A DNA stretch of 64,000 nt from Ramlibacter aurantiacus (lineage in GTDB: Bacteria; Pseudomonadota; Gammaproteobacteria; Burkholderiales; Burkholderiaceae_C), in assembly GCF_016722895.1 (NCBI RefSeq), contig NZ_JAEQNA010000001.1, positions 682,001 to 746,000 on the forward strand. The letters run 5' to 3'. Each line of letters begins with the position of its first letter. Position 1 is the stretch's first letter. A program made the position numbers and the translations under genes. The notes under the pieces were generated by a model. It did not search any database, was not told where the DNA came from, and was given only the letters and a program-made list of their open reading frames with translations. Positions 35,877-44,842 of this stretch are shown one piece after another.

Positions 35877-35890
35877 TGCAACATACTGCA
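35877..35890. promoter_or_regulatory. TGCA-N6-TGCA operator, site 3 (BoxR/BzdR type)
   Basis: Perfect TGCA-ACATAC-TGCA, 101 bp from site 2 (about ten helical turns), with the same spacer ending (CATAC) as site 2. The distance would suit looping between sites. It is also 77 bp upstream of the small rightward gene at 35967. Confidence 0.65.
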
Positions 35891-35966
35891 CGAGAGGCTC
35901 TCCTACGCACACGGGCTGGATGGCTGCCGATCATCGGCGCACCGTCATTCCAAGCAGGAGTCAGCC

Positions 35967-36257
35967 ATGCCCGCCGGATCCAGTCCCAAGCGCGAACGGC
36001 AGTACGAGCACATCAAGGAGAGCTACGAGAAGCGCGGCCAGAAAGGCCGGGCCGAGGAGATCGCCGCGCGGACGGTGAACAAGGAGCGCGCCGAGCACGG
36101 CGAGACCCAGGGCGCGAAGGCGCAGGCGCGCGGCAGCGCCGGCGGCCAGTCCGGCGGCGAGCGCACCAAGGCCGAGCTTTACGACGAGGCCAAGCGGCGC
36201 GGCATCGAAGGCCGCTCGGGCATGAACAAGGAGCAGCTCGAGCGGGCGCTGAAGTGA
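35967..36257 (+). CDS. Small charged protein with Rho N-terminal/SAP-like domain
   Basis: A 96-residue, highly charged, soluble protein. The C-terminal third (KAELYDEAKRRGIEGRSGMN, then EQLERAL) matches the Rho-N/SAP-like helical motif found in small bacterial nucleic-acid-associated proteins. The N-terminal part is Lys/Arg/Glu-rich and Gly/Ser-rich. ATG 35967 has a CAGGAG site. It is often annotated as a plasmid stabilisation-like protein; no toxin or partner gene is adjacent. Function unknown. Confidence 0.85.
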   Translation: MPAGSSPKRERQYEHIKESYEKRGQKGRAEEIAARTVNKERAEHGETQGAKAQARGSAGGQSGGERTKAELYDEAKRRGIEGRSGMNKEQLERALK

Positions 36258-36284
36258 AGCTTCAGTTCGCCGCCGCTGCAGCGG

Positions 36285-36361
36285 CAACCGCGGAACCGGC
36301 TTTGCCGGGCCGCTGGTTGCGCCCCCTGGAGGGGGAACCGGCTACGCCGCTTCGGGGGTGG
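36285..36361 (-). repeat. 3'-end palindromic repeat, copy C (overlaps a gene end)
   Basis: Same family as copies A and B, but here the repeat contains the stop codon (TAG, 36342-36344) of the minus-strand glycosidase, whose last codons are read from it. Confidence 0.9.
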
Positions 36362-37532
36362 ACCCGGCCACCGCGTCCAGTGCCAGCAGCAGGGCGGCGG
36401 CGTTCCAGCTCTGGCCGGGCATGCCGCCGCGGGCCAGCGACTGCCCGTGGAACCATTCGGTGAAGCGCCATTCGTCGTCGTCGTTCATGCTGATCAGGCG
36501 GTCGAGTTCCTGCCGGGCCAGCTCGGCCATCCCCAGCCGGGCCAGGGCCACGACCCAGAAGCCACCGACGAAAGGCCAGATGCCGCCGTTGTGGTACTGG
36601 TGCGGCAGGTTCTGCCGGTGCCGGCCCATGTAGGCGCGCCACAGCTTGTCGTGCTTGTCCAGGGGTCTGAGCACCACCCGCACCGGATAGGGCCGGCTGG
36701 CATGGGCGGCATGGATGGTCTCCAGGATGCGGCGGCCGGCGGACTCGTCCACGGCACCGCCGAGCACGGCGAGGATGTTGCCGAAGACGTCCCCCTCCAT
36801 GCCGCAGGTGGAGAGGTTCACGAAGCTCAGCAGCAACCCGTCGCTGCTGCGGCCGCGCCGCGCGTAGTGGCGCATCAACCTGGCGCGTGGGTAGTTCGGC
36901 AGCTCGGGACTGAAGGGGTCGAACAGGTCGCCGAGGTGCTGGCGCGTTTCGGCCAGTTGCTCCAGCCCGAAGCGCTGCTTGACGTCGGCCCACAGGGCGT
37001 TGGTGTAGAGCACGAAACCCGAGCGGGGCATGATGTCCGCCCAGTCGCTGGCCTCGTTCTGCTGCAGCAGCCGGAAGTGCGGATGCTCCTGGGCGTGCAG
37101 CCATGCCAGGGCCTTGTCCACGGCCGCCGCCCACCGATCGGCCGGCACCAGGCCACAGCCTCGCACATGGTCCACCGCGATCAGCCACCACAGGGTCGCG
37201 TCGATGCAGCCGACGTACCAGAAATCGGCGCCCGAACCCTCCGGATCCACGTACTTGGCGATCTGGCCATTGCCGGCCTGCTGGGCCGCGAGCGCATCCA
37301 GGCTGGCGATGGCGCCCCGCTCCAGCAGCGGGTCGCCGCTGCCGCCCATGGCCAGGATGCAGATGGCCGCGTCGCGGCCGAAGATGCGGGTGTATCGGCG
37401 GGCCTCGGCCTCCCGCGTGGGGCTGGCGGCGAGGATGCCCTGGGGCGTGAGGTTGCGCCGAAGCAGGTTGATGGCCAGCTGGCGCGCGTCGGCGTGGCTG
37501 GCGGCGTGGGCGGGGGAGAGGATGGCATTCAT
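36342..37532 (-). CDS. Invertase/amylo-alpha-1,6-glucosidase-like (alpha/alpha)6 glycosidase
   Basis: A 396-residue soluble protein with blocks typical of (alpha/alpha)6-barrel glycosidases of the neutral invertase/debranching group: YTRIFGRDAAICIL near the N-terminus, WYVGCIDATLWWLIAV, and YHNGGIWPFVGGFWVVAL near the C-terminus. Asp in GRD and DAT are catalytic candidates by family. The substrate, probably sucrose or an alpha-glucan, is not determined. ATG 37532 has a GGGAGGA site 8 nt upstream and is preferred over ATG 37580. The C-terminal tail STPEAA is encoded by repeat copy C. Confidence 0.85.
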   Translation of the reverse strand: MNAILSPAHAASHADARQLAINLLRRNLTPQGILAASPTREAEARRYTRIFGRDAAICILAMGGSGDPLLERGAIASLDALAAQQAGNGQIAKYVDPEGSGADFWYVGCIDATLWWLIAVDHVRGCGLVPADRWAAAVDKALAWLHAQEHPHFRLLQQNEASDWADIMPRSGFVLYTNALWADVKQRFGLEQLAETRQHLGDLFDPFSPELPNYPRARLMRHYARRGRSSDGLLLSFVNLSTCGMEGDVFGNILAVLGGAVDESAGRRILETIHAAHASRPYPVRVVLRPLDKHDKLWRAYMGRHRQNLPHQYHNGGIWPFVGGFWVVALARLGMAELARQELDRLISMNDDDEWRFTEWFHGQSLARGGMPGQSWNAAALLLALDAVAGSTPEAA

Positions 37533-37690
37533 GAGGACGGTCCTCCCGAAAGTACTTGCCAACGGATGAGCATGCCGCAAGTCTGCCCCAAAAACGGGAG
37601 CAGCTCATCCGGAGAATGCATGACCGCAACAACTTGGTGCGCGCTCGCACCAGCCCACGGCGGACCGCCTTCTGGGCAGAATCGTCCGGC

Positions 37691-37981
37691 ATGCAGACCA
37701 CACGCCCCGGCCCCGTCCATGCGCAGGAGTTCAGCGCCGGCTGGCCCGGCGTGCTGGACGACATGCTCGAGTTCATCACTCTCGCGCAACTAGCCCTGGG
37801 GCGCGGCCGCGCGCCCCAGGTGCTGGTGTCCCTGTCCCGCCAGCGCGTCAGCGCCGAGCAGTTGCAGCCCCACGTGAACGGCTTTCGCGAACGACTGCTG
37901 CAGCAGTGGCCGGCGGCGCAGCTGACCCTGGCGGCCGGCACCGGCTCGGCGCACCGGGTCGAGGTCCGCTTCGGCGGCTAG
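37691..37981 (+). CDS. Small conserved-context protein preceding the FHA cluster
   Basis: A 96-residue soluble protein with no recognised domain. It begins MQTTRPGPVHAQEFS and has helical segments (VLDDMLEFITLAQLALGRG; LQPHVNGFRERLLQQW) ending in a beta-rich Arg/Val tail. It is 7 bp before the FHA gene and in the same orientation, so it is probably the first gene of the kinase/peptidoglycan operon. Function unknown. Confidence 0.65.
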   Translation: MQTTRPGPVHAQEFSAGWPGVLDDMLEFITLAQLALGRGRAPQVLVSLSRQRVSAEQLQPHVNGFRERLLQQWPAAQLTLAAGTGSAHRVEVRFGG

Positions 37982-37988
37982 GCGGCCC

Positions 37989-39284
37989 ATGTCTTTCTTC
38001 GACACCCTGGCCCGCTGGCTCGGTTTGAGTGACACGGCCCCGGCCGAAGGTGCTGCCCCCCCGCACCGTGCGGCGCCTGGCCCGGCCGCGCCGGCCGTCA
38101 CCGGGACCAGCCCTTACGCCGCCCTCTGGGCGGCGATCGACCGGCAGCTGGCCGAGTTCATGGTCCGCACGGTGTTGCCGCATCGGCACTACGCCCCCGA
38201 CGATTCGTTCCGCCTGGTCCGCATCCGGGTGGTCGGCCGCAGCCCGGCGGCGCAACGCGCGATCGACGACTTCCTGGCCGAGTTCCGGCCCGAAAGCCGC
38301 CGGCAGGTGGTGCTGGCGGCGGTGGCGCGCAACTGTCCCCAGGGCGTCTCGACCGCGGCCTTCGTCGACCTCGACCGCGAGTTCGACGCCGCCGCCTTGG
38401 AAGAGAGCGACCCCTTCGAAGCCCAGCTCGGCGCGGGCGCCGGCGACTACCAGGTGACGCTGTTCGGCGAATGGGCGCAGGCGCCGGCGCAGCCCTCGCG
38501 GCCGGACACCGGTCCGCCGCTGGAGCTGGATATTTCGGACGCCGACGGCCAGCGCCGGCTGCAGCCGACCTCCCTGCCCCTGGCGCTCGGACGGGCCCCC
38601 GGCGAAGGCCACGTCGCCGGCCGGTTCGTGTCGCGCCGGCACGGGCTCGTCGAGCGCGGCGAGCACGGGGAGCCGTGGTGGCGCGACACCTCGGCCAACG
38701 GCAGCGTGGTGGACGGCGCGCCCGTGCGCCCCGGGGAACGCCTGCGCCTGCGCGACGGCGCGCGACTGCGCCTCGGCGGCGACGCCGGCGACCCGGCCGA
38801 GTGTCCCGAGCTGGTGCTGCGCTGGGGCGGCGCTGCGGACGAGGACGCCCACACCCCCATCCGCGCCACGCTGCAAGACCCTCCACCCACCCCGCTGCGC
38901 GGCGGCCTGGCTGCCGGCGCGTCCGCCACCCCCCTGGCGGGCCGCGCACCCGGTCCGCTGTGCCTGCTGGCCATCCGCGATGCGCAGGGCACGCGCACGG
39001 TGGCGGTCACCGCCCTGCCCTGCGTGATCGGCCGGGCCGACACGGCGCAGGTGCGGCTGCCCGAGGCCAACGCCGGCGTCTCGCGCGAACACCTCGTCAT
39101 CGAATCGCTGGACGCGCGCGGCGCGCACCTGCGCAACCCGGCCGCCGGCAAATGGGGCACCCAGCTCGATGGCGCGGAGCAGCCGGTCGAATTCGTGCTG
39201 CCCTGGGGCCGGCAGGTCGTGCTGGCCCCGCGCTTCACCCAGGCGCCGGCCGCCAGCGTGCTGCTGCTGGAAGCCTCGCCATGA
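37989..39284 (+). CDS. Protein with two FHA domains
   Basis: A 431-residue cytoplasmic protein. The N-terminal 160 residues recall the FhaA-type N-terminal domain (YAALWAAIDRQLAEFMVRTV...RRQVVLAAVARNCPQGVST). Two FHA phosphothreonine-binding domains follow: the first has LALGR and SRRHG...SANGSVVDG (about 195-270), the second VIGRA and VSREHLVIES (about 340-425). FHA domains bind proteins phosphorylated by Ser/Thr kinases, and such a kinase lies two genes downstream. It overlaps the PP2C gene by 4 nt. Confidence 0.9.
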   Translation: MSFFDTLARWLGLSDTAPAEGAAPPHRAAPGPAAPAVTGTSPYAALWAAIDRQLAEFMVRTVLPHRHYAPDDSFRLVRIRVVGRSPAAQRAIDDFLAEFRPESRRQVVLAAVARNCPQGVSTAAFVDLDREFDAAALEESDPFEAQLGAGAGDYQVTLFGEWAQAPAQPSRPDTGPPLELDISDADGQRRLQPTSLPLALGRAPGEGHVAGRFVSRRHGLVERGEHGEPWWRDTSANGSVVDGAPVRPGERLRLRDGARLRLGGDAGDPAECPELVLRWGGAADEDAHTPIRATLQDPPPTPLRGGLAAGASATPLAGRAPGPLCLLAIRDAQGTRTVAVTALPCVIGRADTAQVRLPEANAGVSREHLVIESLDARGAHLRNPAAGKWGTQLDGAEQPVEFVLPWGRQVVLAPRFTQAPAASVLLLEASP

Positions 39285-40177
39285 GCCTGGCCGCGTCATC
39301 CGGCGACGCGACGACGCCGCTCACCACGCCCCCGCCGGCGAACCGCGCCGGCGGATGGGCGGGCTGGCTGCGCGGCCAGTGGCAGCTGGCGCGGCGCGCG
39401 CGCCTGGAATACGGCTGGGCCAGCCTGCGTGGCGCCACCCACGCCCGCAACCAGGACGCCGTGCTGGCCGCGCCGCCGCTTTTCGCGGTGGCCGACGGGG
39501 TGGGCGGCGGCCGCGCGGGCGAACTCGCCAGCAGCCAGCTGCTGGACTGGTGCCGCACGATCCCGCCGCCCGACTGGCGCGACCCGGGACGGCTGGCCGC
39601 GCGCCTGGCCGAGGCCGACGCGGCGCTGGCCGCCTCCGTGGCCGCAATCAGCCCCGGCGGGCGCAGCGCCGCCACCTTCGCTGCCGCCTGGCTGGCCGGC
39701 GGCCGCGGCCATGTCGCGCATGTCGGCGACGTGCGGGTGCTGCAGCTGCGCCCGCGCCGCACCGGCTGGCGGGCGATGCCGCTGACCGTGGACCAGAGCT
39801 ACGCCAACCTGGGCGAGGCGCCACCGCCCGGCGGCCGGCCCGACGACCCGGCCCGGATGGTCGGCGTCGGCGCCAGCGGCCAGCCGCCCGTGGCGCGCCT
39901 GCGCCTGCGCGAGAACGATTGGCTGGTGCTGTGCAGCGACGGCCTGCACCGCTGGCTACCCGAAGCCGACCTGGGTGCGCACTGCCAGGCCAGCGCCGCC
40001 CTGCCCCTGCCCCTGGTGGCCGAGCAGCTGGCGCAGCTCGCGGCCCGGCGCGGCAGCCCCGACGACATCAGCGTGCTGCTGCTGCGGCGCAACCCGCCGT
40101 GGGGTGCGCGCGCGCCCTTCCGCTGGGCCGCCGCCCTCACGCTGGCGGTCGGCGCCGCGGCCGCCCTCATCGGGTGA
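39281..40177 (+). CDS. PP2C-family Ser/Thr protein phosphatase
   Basis: A 298-residue phosphatase. Metal-binding PP2C motifs appear in order: RNQDAVL, FAVADGVGGGRAGE, VAHVGDVRVLQL, LVLCSDGLHRWL and SPDDISVLLL. A C-terminal hydrophobic segment (AALTLAVGAAAALIG) may anchor it to the membrane. It should reverse the action of the neighbouring kinase. ATG 39281 overlaps the FHA stop (ATGA) and the kinase gene starts 10 bp after its stop. Confidence 0.93.
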   Translation: MSLAASSGDATTPLTTPPPANRAGGWAGWLRGQWQLARRARLEYGWASLRGATHARNQDAVLAAPPLFAVADGVGGGRAGELASSQLLDWCRTIPPPDWRDPGRLAARLAEADAALAASVAAISPGGRSAATFAAAWLAGGRGHVAHVGDVRVLQLRPRRTGWRAMPLTVDQSYANLGEAPPPGGRPDDPARMVGVGASGQPPVARLRLRENDWLVLCSDGLHRWLPEADLGAHCQASAALPLPLVAEQLAQLAARRGSPDDISVLLLRRNPPWGARAPFRWAAALTLAVGAAAALIG

Positions 40178-40187
40178 CCCTCGCCGC

Positions 40188-42014
40188 ATGAACATCCGCA
40201 CCCACGCCAGCCCCGAGGCCTACGACCCGTTCGCCGACAGCTACGGGCCGGTGGGCCATGCGCTGCACTTCCAGGTGGAGCGCATCCCCGGCGGCCCCGG
40301 CGAGCCGGCGCGCTTCCGCAAGACCATCAAGCCGGGCGTGGGCACCGACCTGCTGCCCATGATCCACCGCGAGAACCTGCTGCTGATGGACATGGCGGCG
40401 CGCGGCCTGCGGCACGTCGCGCAGTCGCTGGCCTTCACCCGCGACTCCTCGGACACGCCCTTCGTGGTGACCACGCTGGACGCCGGCCCCAGCCTGAACC
40501 TGTGGCGCCGCTACGAATTCGTGCCGGCCGGTGGCGCCGCACCGCAGGCCCTGCTCACGCCCGCCACCTTCCTGCAACTGCTGCGGCACCTGCTGCTGGC
40601 GCTGCGCGAGTTCCACGGCGCCGGCTTCGTGCACTGCGACATCCATGCCGGCAACATCTGCCTGCCCTTCGAACGCGCGCCCGGCGACGCGGTACGGCCG
40701 CTGTTCGAGGGACTGCGCCTGATCGATTTCGGCCACACGCTCTCGACGCGCCTTCGCTTCGACGAGCCGCTGCGCCTGGACCCGGACGCGCCCGAGAGCC
40801 TGCGCCGCGTCTCGCCCGCCTTCCGCGCCGCGCTGCGGCAGGATGCCGCCCAGGGCCGGGCCGAGGCCGTGCTGCGACTGGATGGCCGGCTGGACCTCTA
40901 CGCCCTGGGCGCCCTGGCCGGACAGCTGCAGGGCGGCATCGACTGGTCCGGCCAAGCCCGCGCGGCCGTGCTCTACCCCGCCATGACCGCGCTGGTGGAC
41001 CGCCTGCTGGCGCTCGACTGCGACGGCTCGCCCGTGGACCCGGGCCTGCACGACTCGCTCCTGGCGACGCTGGAGCCGCTGCTGCGGGAAGGAGGCCCTG
41101 CCGACGCGGCGCCGCGCCGGCCCCGGCTGCGACCCTCGGGGCGCCAGCCGGAGACCGCGCGGGAGACGCCGCTGGTGGTGGCACCGACCACGTCGCACAC
41201 GGCGACGGCGACGGCCACCCGCCTCCCGGGCGAGCCCGCACCCGTCCCGACCCAAGCGCCGACGGCGCCGGTCCGGGGACGGCGTCTCGCCGGCCTGGTC
41301 CTCGGCCTGGCGGTGCTGGCGGGCGCGCTGGGCTGGCTCGGCTGGCAAGGCCTGCAGACCGGCGACGACCCGGACGCCACGGCGGCCGCGACCTCGCCCG
41401 GAGGGTCCGCCGAGCCGTCGCCGCCCGCACCCTTGCCCCCGGACCCCCCGGAGCGCGCGGCCACCTATCGAGCGGTCGACGAGGACCTCAACCGCATGAT
41501 CCAGGCCGCCGCCGGCTCCGACTGGCCGGGGGTCGAGGCGGCGGCGCGCCGCGTCACCGTCCAGCTGCCGTCGCGGCCGCCGCCCTCGCCTTCGCCGCAT
41601 CTGGTGGCCGGCGAGCGGGCCGTCGAACGCGCCGCCTATGCGGAAGCAGCCGCGTCGCTGCGCCGCGCCATCGACCAGACGCCGCAGGACTGGGCCGTGT
41701 GGTCCGCCTACGGCTATGCCTTGTTGCGCCTGGGCGACCTCGCCGGCGCCCGCGAGGCCCTGGGTCGCGGCCTGCGGCTGCGCCCGCACGACGCCAGCGC
41801 CTGGGCGCACCTGGCCGAGGTGCTGGCGCTGCAGGGCCGTCGCGACGCCGCCGCCGCGGCCCTCCGGCTGTCGGTCTACTACTCCAGCCAGCGCCCGCGC
41901 ACCCTGGCCCACCTGCGCGCCACCGGCGCCGACACCCGCATCGCGCCGGCCCTGCAGGCCGTGGTGCGCGAACTGGGCGGCGCCCTCGACCATCTGCCGG
42001 AACGAAGCCCATGA
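40188..42014 (+). CDS. Ser/Thr protein kinase with transmembrane helix and TPR domain
   Basis: A 608-residue kinase. The catalytic loop is HCDIHAGNI (149-157) and DFG at 180-182 is intact, so activity is likely although the glycine loop is poorly defined. A linker of about 70 Pro/Thr-rich residues leads to one transmembrane helix near 365-385, then a Pro-rich stretch and a C-terminal TPR-like helical domain (about 470-600; ALGRGLRLRPHDASAWAHLAEVLALQG) outside the membrane. This is a PASTA-kinase-like layout with TPR replacing PASTA. The gene overlaps the next by 4 nt. Confidence 0.92.
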   Translation: MNIRTHASPEAYDPFADSYGPVGHALHFQVERIPGGPGEPARFRKTIKPGVGTDLLPMIHRENLLLMDMAARGLRHVAQSLAFTRDSSDTPFVVTTLDAGPSLNLWRRYEFVPAGGAAPQALLTPATFLQLLRHLLLALREFHGAGFVHCDIHAGNICLPFERAPGDAVRPLFEGLRLIDFGHTLSTRLRFDEPLRLDPDAPESLRRVSPAFRAALRQDAAQGRAEAVLRLDGRLDLYALGALAGQLQGGIDWSGQARAAVLYPAMTALVDRLLALDCDGSPVDPGLHDSLLATLEPLLREGGPADAAPRRPRLRPSGRQPETARETPLVVAPTTSHTATATATRLPGEPAPVPTQAPTAPVRGRRLAGLVLGLAVLAGALGWLGWQGLQTGDDPDATAAATSPGGSAEPSPPAPLPPDPPERAATYRAVDEDLNRMIQAAAGSDWPGVEAAARRVTVQLPSRPPPSPSPHLVAGERAVERAAYAEAAASLRRAIDQTPQDWAVWSAYGYALLRLGDLAGAREALGRGLRLRPHDASAWAHLAEVLALQGRRDAAAAALRLSVYYSSQRPRTLAHLRATGADTRIAPALQAVVRELGGALDHLPERSP

Positions 42015-42556
42015 AACGCCTGCTGTCCCTGCTCCTGATCGCCTGGCCGGCCCTGCTGCCGGCGCAGGCGCCCTCGGGCATTTCGTTCAACCGCGAACCC
42101 GCCCGGGTGAACGAGGCCGTCCACGTGACCCTCAACTTCGAGGCGGCCACGCCGCTGTGCGCGCTGTGGGTGGACTTCGGCGACGGCGACCAGCGCCACG
42201 TGCTGGTCGAGCGTTTCCCTGTCACGCTGGTCAAGCACTACACGACAGCCGGGCGCTACCCCGTGCGTGCGGAGGGCCGGGGCATGCTGCGCGGCCTGTC
42301 CTCGTCCTTCGGCTGCGCGGGCGCGCCGCGCACCCGGACGCTGACGGTGGTCGGCCCCGAGGCGGCTTCGCCAACCGCGCAGCCCCCGGCCACCGAGCGG
42401 CCGCCCGTCGGCCTGCCGCCGGTGATCGACCTCGAGCCCCGGCAGGTCCGCCGACCGGGGACGACGGCGCCACCGCCGGCCGCGAGCCCGGCGCCCGCCC
42501 CGCCGCCGGCCCCGGCCCCGGGCCGCTCCCGCGACGATTCGCTGAGGGTGTTCTGA
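42011..42556 (+). CDS. Exported PKD-like domain protein
   Basis: A 181-residue protein with a signal peptide (MKRLLSLLLIAWPALLPAQA). Its immunoglobulin-like domain is of the PKD type (NEAVHVTLNFEAA...LWVDFGDGDQRHVLVERF...HYTTAGRYPVRAEG). A Pro-rich C-terminal tail follows. It contains two Cys (LCALW and FGCAG) that could form a disulfide in the periplasm. Coupled to the kinase by a 4-nt overlap, it probably works in the envelope with the SEDS/PBP pair downstream, for example as a sensor or scaffold. Confidence 0.85.
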   Translation: MKRLLSLLLIAWPALLPAQAPSGISFNREPARVNEAVHVTLNFEAATPLCALWVDFGDGDQRHVLVERFPVTLVKHYTTAGRYPVRAEGRGMLRGLSSSFGCAGAPRTRTLTVVGPEAASPTAQPPATERPPVGLPPVIDLEPRQVRRPGTTAPPPAASPAPAPPPAPAPGRSRDDSLRVF

Positions 42557-42618
42557 GCACCGCCGCCCCAGCCCCCCTGGCCGGCGCGGCTCCACGCGCG
42601 GCACCGACGGCTGCTCGG

Positions 42619-44811
42619 ATGGAGATCGGCCTGCTGCTGGCCGTGCTGCTGGTCCTCGCCTGGGGCTTCCTCGGCCTGCGCCAGTCGGGCGATCCCGAGC
42701 GGCTGCGACTCGACCAGGCCCTGGCGCCCGGTCCGCTCACCGGCTGGGGCCAGGCCCGGGTGGCCACGCTGTGCCACCGGCTGGAACTGCCGGCGCGCCA
42801 GGCCTGGCGCTGGTCCTTCCTGTGCCGGAACACGGAGCCTGCGCAAGCGCTCGGACCCGATGCGTTCGCCGACGCCCTGGCCGCCGACCTGGCTGCCCTG
42901 CAGCGGGCCATCGCCGCCGGTGCCGAGCGCCGGCAGGCGGCGTTGCAGCCGCTGGCCCGCAGTGCCGGCGAAGGCGTGCTGGCGCCGCATGAGGCCGAGC
43001 GACTGCGGGGACTGACGCGCGAGCTGACCGCCTACCGTGCGCACTACCGGATGAGCAGCGAGCGCCCGGCCGGCTCGCTGCTGCTGGCCTGTGCCTGGCA
43101 GGCGACGGGCGCCGGACCTTCCGGGCTGGCCAACCGGCTGGCGCTGGTGCGCGGCGCGCCGGCCTTGCTCTGGTGGCCGGCCGACGCCGCGCCCGACGCT
43201 CCCGCGGATGCCGGGTGCCGGGCGCTCGGCCAGCCGGCGGAGCTGGTGTCGCAGGGCGCGGTGCTGGCGCAGCGGGTGCGAAGCGGCTCGGCCTGGGCCG
43301 ACAAGTCCCGGGCCATGGAGCGCCTGCTGCTCACCGCACCCTGGTTGATCGCGGGGTGGTCGCTGCTGGCGTGGGCGCTGCTGTCGCTCGCGACACGCAC
43401 GCAGCGGCCCCTGCGCCTGCTGGGCCCGGCGCTGCTGGCGTGGGCGGCGGCGGGCGCCCTGTCGGGCCTGACCCTGCCGGCCAGCGGCGCCCCGGTGCCG
43501 CTGCTGTTCTGGGCCGGGCTGGCGCTCGCCGGCGGGCTGCTGCTGGCCGCCTCCCGCTCGGCCCGGCTGGAGCGCATGGCCTTGTTCGCCCCCGGCGCTC
43601 CACCAGGCGAGCGCCCGCCGTGGGCGCTGCCGCTGTTCGTCGGCTTCGTCGGAGGCGGCTGGTGGCTGGTGCTGGACCTGTCGCTCAACGGGCACCTGCA
43701 GAACCGTTACCTGGGCCTTCGCCACGCGCTGGCCGTGTTCGCCGCCCTGGTGCTGCTGTCCGTGCTGCCGCTGCTGGCGCGCAACCTGGCCCGGATCGGC
43801 CTGGCGTGGGCCGGGCTGCTGACCAACGCCCTGCGCCCGGGCCGATCCGGGTGGCTGCGGCCGGTGGCGTTGTGGCTGGTGTATGCCGTACTCGTCCTGG
43901 GGATCGCGCTGGCCACGCGCGGCTGGCGCCAGCTCACCGGGGAGGCGCTGTCGCTGCTGCTGCTGGTGGGCGTGGCCTGGTTTTTCCTGCTGCGCTCGAC
44001 CCGCTGGGCGCGGGGCGGCAACTGGCGCGACCTGGCGTCGTCGCTGGCGCCCCTGGTGCTGCATGCGGGCGTGGTGCTCGCCGCCTTCGTGCTCACCGAC
44101 GACCTGGGCCCTCTGCTGGTGGCCCTGCTCGCCGCGGCGATCTACGCCGGCGCCTTCGCCGCGCAGGCCCTGCTGCTGCGCGGCGCGCGCTGGCCGCTGG
44201 CTGGCGCGGTGGGCCTGCTCGCCACGCTGATGCTCGGGTCGGTGCTGCTGCTGGGCCTGCTGGCCTTCGCGCGGCTGCCGGTCGACAGCGCCCAGCGGGT
44301 GGCCGAACGCATCGAGAGCATGCGCGACCCCTTCTCGGCCGAGAACGACCAGCTGGCCCGGGTGCGCTGGCTGGGGCGGCACACGCCGGCGAGCGGCTGG
44401 GGGCTGGGTGCGGTGCCCTGGTGCGGCACGCAGGCCGGCGCCGGCTGCCCGGGCGTGCCGGCGCAGATGCAGAGCGACTACAGCTTCGCGGCCCTGCGCG
44501 CGGTGCTGGGCACGGCGCCGGCCTTCGCGCTGCTCGGGCTGTACCTGCTGGGGATCACGGCGCTGGCCGTGCGGCAGGCCGCGCGCTCGGAGGGCACCCT
44601 GGGGGCGCGCGATCCGGCGTCGGCGGCGCTGGCGTGGCTGGCGGTGTGCTGGGCGGTGCTGGTGCTGGTGCAGACGCTGGTGACGGCGGGGGGAAACCTG
44701 GGCGTGTTGCCGCTCACGGGGGTGACCTGGCCGTTCGTGAGCTATGGCATCTGGTCGCTGCTGCATCACAGCCTGGTGCTGGGGTTGGTGATGCATCGGG
44801 GGGAGGGCTGA
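42619..44811 (+). CDS. SEDS-family (FtsW/RodA/SpoVE-like) membrane protein with N-terminal extension
   Basis: A 730-residue protein with an N-terminal helix, a periplasmic domain of about 200 residues and then about 12 membrane helices. The C-terminal signature QTLVTAGGNLGVLPLTGVTWPFVSYG is that of SEDS glycosyltransferases that polymerise lipid II. It is nearly twice the length of FtsW or RodA; the extra N-terminal domain is unusual. The ATG at 42619 is 62 bp after the PKD-like gene. Pairing with a PBP downstream gives the SEDS-bPBP pair known from divisome and elongasome. As genomes carry ftsW and rodA elsewhere, this is probably a specialised third copy. Confidence 0.9.
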   Translation: MEIGLLLAVLLVLAWGFLGLRQSGDPERLRLDQALAPGPLTGWGQARVATLCHRLELPARQAWRWSFLCRNTEPAQALGPDAFADALAADLAALQRAIAAGAERRQAALQPLARSAGEGVLAPHEAERLRGLTRELTAYRAHYRMSSERPAGSLLLACAWQATGAGPSGLANRLALVRGAPALLWWPADAAPDAPADAGCRALGQPAELVSQGAVLAQRVRSGSAWADKSRAMERLLLTAPWLIAGWSLLAWALLSLATRTQRPLRLLGPALLAWAAAGALSGLTLPASGAPVPLLFWAGLALAGGLLLAASRSARLERMALFAPGAPPGERPPWALPLFVGFVGGGWWLVLDLSLNGHLQNRYLGLRHALAVFAALVLLSVLPLLARNLARIGLAWAGLLTNALRPGRSGWLRPVALWLVYAVLVLGIALATRGWRQLTGEALSLLLLVGVAWFFLLRSTRWARGGNWRDLASSLAPLVLHAGVVLAAFVLTDDLGPLLVALLAAAIYAGAFAAQALLLRGARWPLAGAVGLLATLMLGSVLLLGLLAFARLPVDSAQRVAERIESMRDPFSAENDQLARVRWLGRHTPASGWGLGAVPWCGTQAGAGCPGVPAQMQSDYSFAALRAVLGTAPAFALLGLYLLGITALAVRQAARSEGTLGARDPASAALAWLAVCWAVLVLVQTLVTAGGNLGVLPLTGVTWPFVSYGIWSLLHHSLVLGLVMHRGEG

Positions 44812-44842
44812 GGTGGATTCGCACGAGCTTCTTTGTCATCAC

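Noticed and set aside
35760-35966. N-terminal extension of the small Rho-N protein
   Set aside because: It would run through the TGCA operators and has no ribosome site, whereas ATG 35967 has a CAGGAG site.
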